From: Guillardia theta CCMP2712
Lineage: Eukaryota > Cryptophyceae > Pyrenomonadales > Geminigeraceae
Direction of reading: 5' to 3'
Assembly (NCBI RefSeq): GCF_000315625.1
Contig: NW_005434668.1
Location: forward strand, 750,533-814,532
Length of the DNA stretch: 64,000 nucleotides
Shown: piece after piece, positions 10,913 to 20,700 of the stretch
Layout of the letters: the number at the start of each line of letters is the position of its first letter
Numbering within the stretch: the first letter of the stretch is position 1
The notes under the pieces: generated by a model
What the model saw: the letters and a program-made list of their open reading frames with translations, nothing else
What the model was told of the DNA's origin: nothing
The model's database searches: none
Translations under genes and position numbers: made by a program

Positions 10913-13275
10913 TCACCCTCTAAAACCTGGTCGATCACTTCTCACCTTTCCCAGCTCGGACTCCAGCTCGGCCGTCCGCAGCCTCAGGTTCCCTGACACA
11001 GCGTCACGCTGACCACAGCAAGTCCTCGTGTATCGTCTGTCACCTAACTCCTCGTCCCGCCGCTGCAGCTGCGTCGCCAGCTCCCCCCTCTCCTTGATCA
11101 ACGCCATGCTGAACTGCCGGAGGTGCAGAACTTCCTCTTGCAGCATGTGAATCTGTAGCCGGCACTCCGAGATGTCAAAGTGAATGCCCTCGGGCACGCT
11201 CCCACCGTTAGGACGCAGCGTGGGCTGCATCATCTTGTGCTCCGAGGAAGGGCCGGCCACAGACGAGTCAGCGTGAGGCCTCACCATTCGGCTCGAACTG
11301 CCGGACATCTGCTTGCAGTCATCGAAATCCAGCGACTCGGCCTCGTCCGACATCATCTTGTGGAGCATCTCCCACACGTCCTGCTCCGCTCCCCCTGCTG
11401 GCTCCTTGTAGTCGCCAGGGAGGATGCACATGTCCTCCAGCTCTAGCGTGTCATCTTGCTGCAGGTCGTTGAGGCTCGAGGAAGGAGCAGCAGCGCTGCC
11501 TGACGGCTTCCCATCGATGTCGTTGAGGGGAGGCAGCGGCGGCTTGTTGTTCATGGCTGTCGGAGCCTTGGACGAGACCTCCTTGGGATGGGAGGAAGGT
11601 GCGACCTTGCTCGAGCTCTTGGTGGTGGAAGTCGAGCTGTTCCCTTGCTCGAGATCATCGGGGTCTGCAGCCTCTGTCACTCCACTGATGTCGCAGTCCA
11701 ACCCCTGGCGACGTCAAGTCATGGAACATGCACAAAACCCTGTGGGTGACATCATCATTCACCTGTAGCAGGTTGTTCCTCTTCTCTTCCAAATCTTTGA
11801 TTTCTGCTTTATACTGGGCCATCAGCCCTTCTTCCGTGGAGTACCTGTGCTCAGCCTGCAGCAGAGCCAGGCGCTTCTCTACCGCCTTGAGCTTCCGGTG
11901 CGGCCACTGCTTGATCCCCATCTTCCTGCAGACCTTCTTGATCGCAGTGGCACAGACTCCGAGTTTTTTCGCCGCGTCGTTCAGCGGGAGATTGAAGTGC
12001 TTCCTCAGGGTCGCCGCGTTCAGAACTATGGGAGCCGCGTGAGCGTCAGAGTCCAGCTCGGGTCTTCCACCGAGAGCTTGCTTACCACCCTGCGAACAAG
12101 CAGATCAGACATTGCTAAGATGCTTCGATTGTGCTCACCTGGCCCACACTCCTTCTCTTCAGCCTTGGTCTGACTTCCATACTTTGATCTTCATCCTCTG
12201 GAATCATCTCACGTTTGATTCCAGTGGATGAAGCTCTGTCCTTTCCCCCCTCCTCTGCCTCCACAGCGCCTTGCGATCCATTCTGTCTCCGCTGCTCCGC
12301 TGCCTTGTGCCTCTGGCTCAAGGCAGCGACCTGCATCTCTTCCAAACTATCCAGCAACTGTAGATTGCATTCTTCGCAAGGGAACCTTTGTCTCGGGACT
12401 TGAGGATTGGCATTTCTAGCGGCACATGCCTTGCATTGTTTCACCCCTGATTGCCCCTCTGGGAAGTATCGATCCAAGAAGGATGAGAGTAGAGTATCAA
12501 CTTTGATTGTTTCGAGGTCCAATATCTGATCTTTCCGACAAACAGGGCAAGATGTCTGGCAGAAATAAGAAGCGGCCGAAACGCATTTCATGCAAAAGCG
12601 ATGGCCACAAGAAAGAACCACCGGGTTGCAGAGGATCCCAAGGCAAATGGGACAAGAATAGTTCTCTGGGAGAGGCTTCAGTTTCGTGGTCCGGAACATG
12701 ATTTCTGAGGCGAGAACTTCGACATCCGTGATCAGAGCACTGAAATGAGGGGAGTTGTAGAAATGCTTCTTGTGGACTGTGTTCACCATCTCCCATTGCA
12801 GCTGCTTTGTGATACCCTCCTGCTTGTCATGCTTCTTGGTGATCTTGACGACCGCAAGTGTATTGATCATCACAAACTTGCGCATGTTGTCAACTTTCGC
12901 AGAGAAATGCAACAGTGCTTGAATGATTTCTCCTGCATCCGTGCCTTCTAGCGCCGACACCAACTTGTCAAGATGGAGGTGGCCGTTGATTCCCTTGGCA
13001 GACTGCGCTTTCTCCCACGCCGGCTCCAGGGGTGTCTGCGTGACCTTCTGACAGAGCGATCGGAACTCGGCGTACAGCTCCGACTCCTTCGAAATGAAGA
13101 ATCGATCCACCTTGTCGATCTCGGCTAAGATCGACGCTGTGAATTGTTCGTCCTCCGGTGCGCTCGCGCCATTCGCCACGAGTGCCTTGAGGAGGTGCTT
13201 CAACCCCTTGTAGTCCACGTACTGATCGTTCCATTGCTCCACTGCCTCGGACCTGATCCGCTTACCGAACTTCAT
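10913..13275 (-). CDS. SPX-RING-RWP-RK fusion protein with C-terminal coiled coil
   Basis: Exon 1 (13275-12139, 379 codons) encodes an SPX domain starting MKFGKRIRSEAVEQW, with the basic helix KITKKHDKQEG that in SPX proteins binds inositol pyrophosphates/phosphate signals. A C3HC4 RING follows (CPICLGILCNP, CGHRFCMKC, CPVCRKD). That is the full layout of plant NLA/BAH1 E3 ligases. A 49-nt GT-AG intron (12138-12090, phase 0) then joins exon 2 (12089-11763), which encodes an RWP-RK DNA-binding domain (LRKHFNLPLNDAAKKLGVC through QWPHRKL) and a coiled coil. After a 58-nt intron, exon 3 (11704-10913) carries an acidic/Ser-rich region and a second coiled coil (ECRLQIHMLQEEVLHLRQF). A further 51-nt in-frame intron may lie near 11035-10985. 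Length is about 734-751 residues. A basic stretch RPRLKRRS just before the junction could be a nuclear signal. A role linking phosphate status to transcription is inference. Confidence 0.85.
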
Positions 13276-14639
13276 ACCTTATAGCGAGGATACTCGCAGC
13301 CTCTCTATGAAAGCCGATGACAACAATCAAGGTCCTCCTTGACTAATAGGTAGAAATGACTCCGAGTTCTCGCCAGAATCAAACAGGCATGAGGTAGTCT
13401 CTGTCCCCAGGAAAATGAAAAGAGGCTGAAAGCGACTTCAACAAAGACTTCGTCCTTTTGCTGAATGAGTCTTCTTGATCCTCGACTACAGCAATAGAAA
13501 ACTATCATTAGTATCGATCACTCCACCAGAGACACAAGAACACGACAATACATGAGAAAATTCTTTCGTAGGCATTGCGTGTTGTTATTAAGAGTTCGTT
13601 AGCAGACTTTCTTTGGGGATTGCAACCATCCATCTTTTCAGATCGAAGGAAAGAAGACATCTCCTTGTTATGCGCTGACTACCCAACAATGCGGGATCAG
13701 GAATCAACTACTTCAGATTTTGGCTACTTGAACGGCCCTCCTCGCAGTACCCTAAGCTGCCCTCAGCTGCCCTCATTGAGCTACCCTCAGCCACCCACTT
13801 CCCCCAAAGCTGTTGTTCCCTTGAATTGCACTCTTGTCTAGAGAAATGTAGTGTAATACCTTAGTTGATCATCAACCCATTCCTCAACCAACAACTTGAC
13901 TCCATTTCAACTGCTTTCGTGTGCATTCTTATTAACTCTTCCTCTTTCATGTTATCCTATGCATCTCCATCCACTGATCTGTAATCAAAAGACATCATCG
14001 CTCTATCAACGTTGTCCATACAATTGTTCTCCTCTTTTGCATCTTACTGCTTTCGTCTCCTTTGTCCGTTCATTGGGGGAAACCAAACCACGAGACCAAT
14101 GTTTAGTTGGTCACCAAGTGCAATCTATCCTTCACCTTTTTCTGCTGTTTTGTTAGTGACCTACATCTCATATCCTACATACTCATCGCTTCCCTCACTT
14201 TCATGCCTCTATCCGTCTTCTTTCCTTCCTCTTCCTCTTTCCATTGCCCATAGCCTGCTGTCCAGCCGCCATTGCTACCCCCCGTTTAAGAAGTATTTTA
14301 AAATGTGTACATTAAAAGTTAAAAGTAGAAAGAGATCGAAAAATACTTTAACATAAATATTTAAAGCGAATTCTTTGTACCCTCTAAACAGCCATCGAAG
14401 ACAAGTCTATTTACATGATCAAAGTTGGTAGTGTCGCGAGAGTTTTAAAATCTCAGGGGTTGTCCGATCACTTTCTGCTCAATCTTTAAAACGAAAATTA
14501 CATCACTTTTAAGGACGTGATACCTACCAGATTGACCAATTTAAGTTTTATATTCTACCATAACAGTTGTATATATACATGTTGAATCTAAATCATTGTA
14601 GATGTAAAACAAGCTGAGCCGTGATCTCGAGATTTCCTC

Positions 14640-15130
14640 GGTAACCCTACCCCGGGAAAGTCCCTGCACGTGATTATGATGACAGGGGTATGTGGGTGAT
14701 AAGGTTTTTAGAAACCACACCCCACCGTCCTGCCCCATACCCCCCGTAGGTTACCCACCGGTCATACTACCCCATCATTAGAGCTGAACTACCCCACCAT
14801 TCGCCCACTCGACTTCCTTGACTGGAATGAAATATGGCACGTCCTTGCAAGGGACGCGGAAAGGGATGGGTAGGGGTGGTCAGGGGGTTTGTGTTGCAAG
14901 ATAGGATAATAGATAGGGAGAGATAGGGGTGATACCCATGGGGGTGGGATATTGAAGGCCTCGACTCCTGGGTCAGGGGGTAGGGTACGACGATCTCCAT
15001 GGAGGAGGCACGGGGTGGGTTTCATAGGCTTAAGGTGGGGTTTGGGGGGGTGAGGTAGCGGGTGATCATGGTAGCCCCTCACAAAGCATTTGAGGGATCG
15101 ACGGGGGGTGGGGTAGTTGGGAACACGGGG
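14640..15130. repeat. TACCCC/GGGGTA block with strand switch
   Basis: On the plus strand the left half is C-rich (CTACCCCGG, CATACCCCCC, CTACCCCACC). From about 14850 the right half is G-rich (GGGTAGGGGTGG, GGGGGTAGGG, GGGGTGGGGTAG). The switch point is near 14810-14850. Confidence 0.6.
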
Positions 15131-15164
15131 TCGATTGGAGTCGTAGAGGAGGGGCGTTGCAACA

Positions 15165-15285
15165 CCTGGAAACTAAACCGGGTCAAATGTGGACAAGAAC
15201 TAAACCAAACCGATCTTAGATAGAAAGAACTAAACCGGGCGGAGGGACGGGATGAATTAGATGAGAACTAAACCGGGCCGAAGAT
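15165..15285 (+). repeat. Four spaced copies of (GA)AACTAAACC(GGGC)
   Basis: AACTAAACCGGGTC, GAACTAAACCAAACC, GAACTAAACCGGGCGG and GAACTAAACCGGGCCG occur within about 115 bp, separated by unrelated sequence. They lie just upstream of the first possible ATG of the IQ-motif gene (15341), so they could be promoter elements or an independent short repeat. Confidence 0.6.
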
Positions 15286-15835
15286 GCCCGGCCGGACTCC
15301 CGGCTCCACTCAACCAAAGCGATCCAACGCAGTACGGCATGGATGGCGACCGGCGTTGGGCGAGAGCGCGAGGAGATGAGAGGGACAGAGAGAGGGACAG
15401 AGAGCAGGTAAAAGCATGCTTACATGTGCTTGTACTCTTCTCATAATCATGGTACTCGTGGTTCTGTGGTTTCTCTTAGTTCTTTACGTTGATGATAGTA
15501 ATTACTAATTCTATCCAGATGTTTGGTTCTGAAGGGCTCCCTTTGAAGTTGTGTGAGATGCTCTATCCCTCCAGCTCCTCTGACTGAGTGACCAGGGATG
15601 AGCACCGATCAAGGCGGCACTCGCATGCAGCTGCATCCCGGTAGCTCAGTGCTCGAATGAGGATGCAATATATTCGCTGAAGCACCTCAGGAGGCAACGG
15701 AGCCCTTCAACTGAGAGTTCTCGATCGAGCTCGAGGTGTAGACCATCTTTCTGTCAGGTTTGATGAGCGTATTCTCTGATCCCCACGAGCAGGTCTTCCT
15801 CCTCGACGTCATACAGCGATGATTCGTCGTCGTCG

Positions 15836-16941
15836 ATGTCCAGCACAAGTTCATCCTCTAGCGACTCAGCCAGGAGAAGGAAGAAAGACAGGAAGAAGAG
15901 GCACAGCGGCGACAAGAGATCGAAGAAGAGCAAGGAGAAGAAGAAGAGCAAAGAGAAGAAGAAGAGCAAAGGGAAGTCAAGATCTAAAGGGAAGGAACGA
16001 AAGGAGAAATCGAGGGAGAGGAAGTGGCGGGATGACAGTGATCTCCCCAACGACCCGAGCAAGCGGGAGGAGCGGGCGAGACATTTACAAGCGCAACTCC
16101 TCCCAAGAACAGCTGCGAACATGATCCAGAAAGTTTTCCGTGGCCATTCCGTCAGGACATGGACAAATAGGAAGATCCGAGAGATGAGGGTTTTAAGGAA
16201 AGATCTGACGAGGTACATCATGACTGAGATCCTTCACGATGTGCTGGAGAAGGAGTTTGTTCCAGACATCTTAGTTGAGATTGTGACCTCCATGTCTCCT
16301 GAGGTGTTTGCTCCCCATCCAGCATGGCTGAGAGATCAGCTCGCGGCCGCCGAAAAGATAACCAAGGAGACAGTGACTAAGTTGATCCGAGAGGTGGTTC
16401 GGGAGACCTTCAACGACCTGGTGAACGAGTACCTTGTGAAAGAGAGGATGGAGCAGAAAAAGAAGGGCTCCAAGAGCGATCAGCTTGCTCTCTACGTGGA
16501 CTTGGAGATCGTGCAGCCAGTGCTGAAGCCGATCCTGCTCACCTTGGCGCGTGAGGTAGCAACCCGAGCCCTGGTTTGGCTTCTTCTGACAACCCTCGAA
16601 AGTGCGTGAAGGAGGCTGCGCAAGAGTATCTGCTGTCCCGCTGGATCTCCGACATGGCAAGCGCGCTGCTTCTCTGACGGCCGTCCTGACATGTTGGACC
16701 GACCAGATTGAGTTCATGTCCAATGACAGCATCCGAGAGGTGGCGCAGAAGACGTTGAGCGAGATACAGGAGGAGAGGGCTATGGAGGGGATGTGCAAGG
16801 CGAGTAGAAGGAGGTGGTTGGGGGAGAAAGCCAGGACTGATCGAAGAGGCTGCAGGTCGTGGTGGCACAGATATGTAAGGAGGTGGCTGTGGAGATTCAA
16901 GCAGATCTTGCTGTCATCGAGAAGGAGAAGAGAGAAGCGGT

Positions 16942-16995
<54 letters not shown>

Positions 16996-17611
16996 TTGGT
17001 GTTTTGTCTTTTGACATGTCCGCAGCTGGTGAAGCAGGAGATGTTCCAACTCTCCTTCAAGATCCTCGATGCTGCACTGATGCGACAGCTCATTGACAGG
17101 TGACCACCCCCCCCCCCCCCCTTCCCCACTCTGTCTCCCTCTTGCTCTCACTTTGCCTCCCTCATCCTCTCCCTGCGTGTCTCCCTCCCTTCCCTGCCAT
17201 TGTTCCATCTCTTCTCTCAGCTCCCCTTTCCCCTCCTTCCATCCGACGTCTGTGGATTCAGAATCGCTACTGGAGGAGAGAAGGCGGTGGTCCAGCAGTA
17301 CACTGAGAGGACGATGGATCGGCTGCTGTACAGGTAGGGAGGAGGGAGCTACTCCGCATCTGATGCCTCGCATAGTCTGATGCTCCGCCGCGCGCTCAAG
17401 TCAGATATACTCATCCAGTCGTTTCAAACCAACTTCGCCAAGAGGTGAAGGGGAGGAGGACGAAGGAGGAGGACGACGAAGACGAGGAGGCAGTGATGTT
17501 GTTGTCAGGTATCTCATGCACAAGATCATGTCACAGCTCCTCGTTGATCAGCTGACCGGAGACCTGACGTGGCTTGAGGGCGTCTACGAGGAGGAACAAG
17601 AGGAGAGCTGA
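15836..17611 (+). CDS. IQ-motif (calmodulin-binding) protein with Ser/Lys-rich N-terminus
   Basis: The first long exon (15836-16605) begins with an SSTSSSSSDS run and a Lys/Arg/Ser-rich segment of about 60 residues. A single IQ motif follows (AANMIQKVFRGHSVRTWTNR), the pattern that binds calmodulin or EF-hand light chains. The helical remainder is in later exons: IEFMSNDSIREVAQKTLSEI near 16707, VVAQICKEVAVEIQADLAVI near 16858-16920, LVKQEMFQLSFKILDAAL from 17026, then VVQQYTERTMDRLLYR and LMLRRALKSDILIQSFQ. It ends at WLEGVYEEEQEES with TGA 17609-17611. Introns include one holding a CAG repeat and one starting with a poly-C run. Upstream exons from ATG 15341 (MDGDRRWARARGDERDRE) are possible. 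Exact function unknown; a flagellar or cytoskeletal role is a guess from the IQ/helical make-up. Confidence 0.72.
16944..16995 (+). repeat. (CAG)17 microsatellite next to a 5' splice site
   Basis: Seventeen perfect CAG units begin four bases after the GT of a predicted 86-nt intron (16940-17025). Read through, they would encode poly-Ala in frame with the exon. Confidence 0.9.
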
Positions 17612-17795
17612 AGGTTGTGAGATGTATAGTTGACTCGTGTAAAGTACATAGTCGCCTGACTGCGTTAAAAAGAGAGAAGATCAGCTAAGTTCGCTTCTAG
17701 TCCTCTACTGCTACTGCTCTGTTAGTTCTACTTCTGCTATTTACATCCTTGCCACTGCTCTCACTCTTGCTGTAGCGCTCACTCTCGCTCTCGCT
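17612..17795. terminator. Shared 3' region between convergent genes
   Basis: The 184 bp between the stop of the IQ gene (+) and the stop of the RCC1-GT61 gene (-) must contain both polyadenylation regions. GTTAAAAAGAGAG near 17665 is the only A-rich stretch; no canonical signal is certain. A CTCTCGCTCTCGCTCT run lies at 17770-17795. Confidence 0.35.
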
Positions 17796-20700
17796 CTAGT
17801 TCTGGTCGCTCGCCTCCCAACTCTGGTCATCTTCGTCCTCATCAACCCCCCGCAACGACACGAGGATCGCCTCTAGTGCCGCCGCGTCCACTACGATGGC
17901 GTCCTGACCGTAGTATGTGCTCCATGCATACTTCCAGTCCTGCGACAGGTTGAGATGCTCTCAGGGTCCTCCTGCCCTCCACCTGCCGCCAGAACCCCTC
18001 GGGATCGGTGAAGGCGATGGCAGGATAGCTGAGATGAGGAGGAAGCAGCTCATCTGGCGAACAGCCTCGTGGAGGCCCACAGGATTCGCCCTGAGCGGGG
18101 GGGAGAGAGAGAGCAGAGAAAGAGAAGATGAGAGACAAGGAAGTAGGAGAGGGGAGGGAGGAGGAGAGGGGAGGGAGGAGGGAGGAAGAGGGAGACAGGA
18201 GACAGGAAGAGACAAGGAGAGAATACGCCACAAACTTGTCAGATAGATCTCTTGATTAGATGCAGGAGTAAGATATTACCTTGAGGGTGTAGATGTTGTT
18301 CTTGAAGAAACGATGGCAGTGAATCGATCTGTATTCCCCTGGACCTGAAGAGGGAAGTCAGCAAGGAAGGCGCTGGGGTAACAGGGGATACCGTAGCGAA
18401 TAGCGTTCTCGAACTCCCTGCCTCCTTTGTACCCGACCTGGGCGGCAACGTAAGCTGGAGTCAGAGAAGTTGATCGGAGGAAGTGTAGTCAGCAGGGAGC
18501 GGGACAAGTGATCAGGGGGGAGAGGCGGGGAGGAGAGGAGAGGAGAGAGAGGAGGAGAGGAGAGACGAGAAGAGAAGAGAAGAGTGAACAGGAGGAAAGG
18601 AAATGAGGGTAGAGGAGGAGAGCAGGAGAGGAGCATGTGAACTCACTCCGAAGGGGAAGATTTGAATTCCTGCCGCTCCTCTCCTCATCCAAAGAGCATT
18701 CCAAAGGCCCGTGCCAGTGACGCCAACCTAAAGCAGGTGAGCAGGAGACAGAGAGGGGACTGAAGCTACCAAGGCATCGACGTCCTGCACAACCTCGACC
18801 TGGGAAACGGAGGTGAGGTGAGGCAGATGGACAAGGAAGAGATGATAGTTAGAAACAAAGAGGGAGGTGGTGGAAAAAGAAGGAGAGGAGACACTCTTGC
18901 AAACTAGAAAGATGCAGAAACTGGTGGAGAATCAAGGAAGAAAAGTGGAAAGAGGAAGGACGGGAGGGAGAAGAGTTTGAGGAAGAACTTCGGGCGGGGT
19001 AGGAGAGGCACCTGCTCTACTAGGCTCATCTTCTCAAACTCGATGATCATGACGCGAGAGTTGAGAGACTCGACGGATCGAACAAGCTGGTCCAGGTTGA
19101 AGATGCCCCTCCTCGACGTAAGCTCCTCCGAGCGATGAACGAAGGCCACCACCCTCTCGCCTCCGCTCTTCCTCCTCCTCCCCGCAGTCTCCACGAACTT
19201 CAGGACCCTGCTCCTCAACATCTGCACATCTCTGTAGTTGGGGATGGGAGAGCTAGTCTTGTCCTCCTTCACAGTCTCCTCCGTGGCAAACATGTTCATC
19301 CCATCCGATAGACCGACCACCAGCTGGCGGAAGCAGACGCGTCGCCCAGCTGTGCGCAGGGTGCTGAAGGTGAACCATGGATGGTTGGAGAGGGTAGAGA
19401 GGAGGAACGAGAACTTTTTGAGGCTCTTGTCAGCGTCGATCACGTCTGAGATCAGGATGACGTCATCAAACACACTTTCCTCTAGGTTCTGCTGGTCTGA
19501 CCCGCTGAACGTCAAGATGGTGTGGAAGAGCGCGAAAAACGTCTCGTGCAAGAGATGCCCGTATTGCATGATGTTCAACACCCCAAACATGTAGGCATCT
19601 TTTGCGATGAACAAGTCACACTGCTGCTCTGCTTGCCGCCTCACGTGCTCGACGGGAACAGCAAAGTGCCATTGCGGGCAGCACTGGAGGGCATGAACGA
19701 GGAGGAGCCTTGGAGGAAGGGAGCTGACTTCCGCGCCGTCCCCTCCGTCCACCTCAATCCTCCCATGCAGCGCGTCTCGGACATACTCAACATGTTCAAA
19801 CTTGCAGTACCTCGTCACTTTCCTCGACGTGCAGTTGTAAAAGGAGAATCGCCTCCCCGGGCTCGGAGCGCCTGCAATGCGTAGGAACATGCTGGTTCTT
19901 GCCATCCAACCTTCCTCCTCCTGCACGGGAGACCCTGAGCGCTGATCGCCGTCCTCCAGAAACCTCACAAAGAAGAGCATCTTTGCCGACCACCTCTCAT
20001 GTGATACGCCGCCGTTCATCTGGCTGTATAGGAGCAGTACGACGGGCCGGGTCGGGTTGTAGTGCTGGACTGTGGCAAGACGCTGCAAGTTCAGAACCTG
20101 GTGGCAGGTAGAGCGGAGAGGATGGTCAGCTAGCCTGCAGTCAGAGGGGGAGAGAGAGGTCTCGAAGTAAGAGGAAGCGTGATCCTTGTCGTACAGCATG
20201 ACACCGACGCTCCTCCCCTGCTCGCTGAAAACAGCCGCGTCAACCTCAACAACTAGGTCAAGCACCATCGAGGACGTAGACTCCATCATCGTGGGAGAGA
20301 GGATGTGTAACTTCTTCTCCTCCTCCTCCAGCCAAGGAATCTTCTCCTCCTCGCAGCTGCAGGAGGCTGCCCACACCAAATGCACCAGACGTGTGCTCCA
20401 CCTGCTCAGGAGCCAGTCTGCGCCTGCGCTGTCCTGCCGCCACTCGAGCAACTCGGGCTGCAAGGCATTGTCGGGGCTCAGGAGGGTCTGGACGTGGAGG
20501 GGAGAAGTCCACCACGTGTGGTGTGACAGGGCGAGGAGAGGAGAGACGAGGAGGCTGTCAGCACAGACGTCGGCGCCATCCTGAAGGGCCTCGATGCAGG
20601 GGATCGGGTCGGTCAAGATTTTCCAGTCATGCGCGCGATGGAAGGAGGAGCGAGAGTGAAGGTGATAGGTACCTATGGTGGTTGAAAACAAGAAGGAATC

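Larger units (their letters stand above)
13276..15340. other. Intergenic spacer
   Basis: 13276-13600 is upstream of the SPX gene start and probably promoter. 13600-14280 is C/T-rich unique sequence, and 14280-14640 is AT-rich; open frames there have no recognisable domain. 14640-15130 is a C-rich then G-rich block. 15165-15285 has four copies of an AACTAAACC word. The IQ gene may have 5' exons from 15341. Confidence 0.5.

Noticed and set aside
10653-10916. Minus-strand open frame that could extend the SPX-RING-RWP-RK gene through a 44-nt intron
   Set aside because: The plus strand over the same bases has better coding character (acidic, GAG/AAG/GAC codons) and completes the RING gene, while the minus product is a Ser-rich shadow. 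Kept only as an alternative 3' end.
15625-15720. tRNA-like start (CCCGGTAGCTCAGT resembles an A box)
   Set aside because: No acceptor stem closes, and no T-loop GTTCRANNC follows at the right distance.
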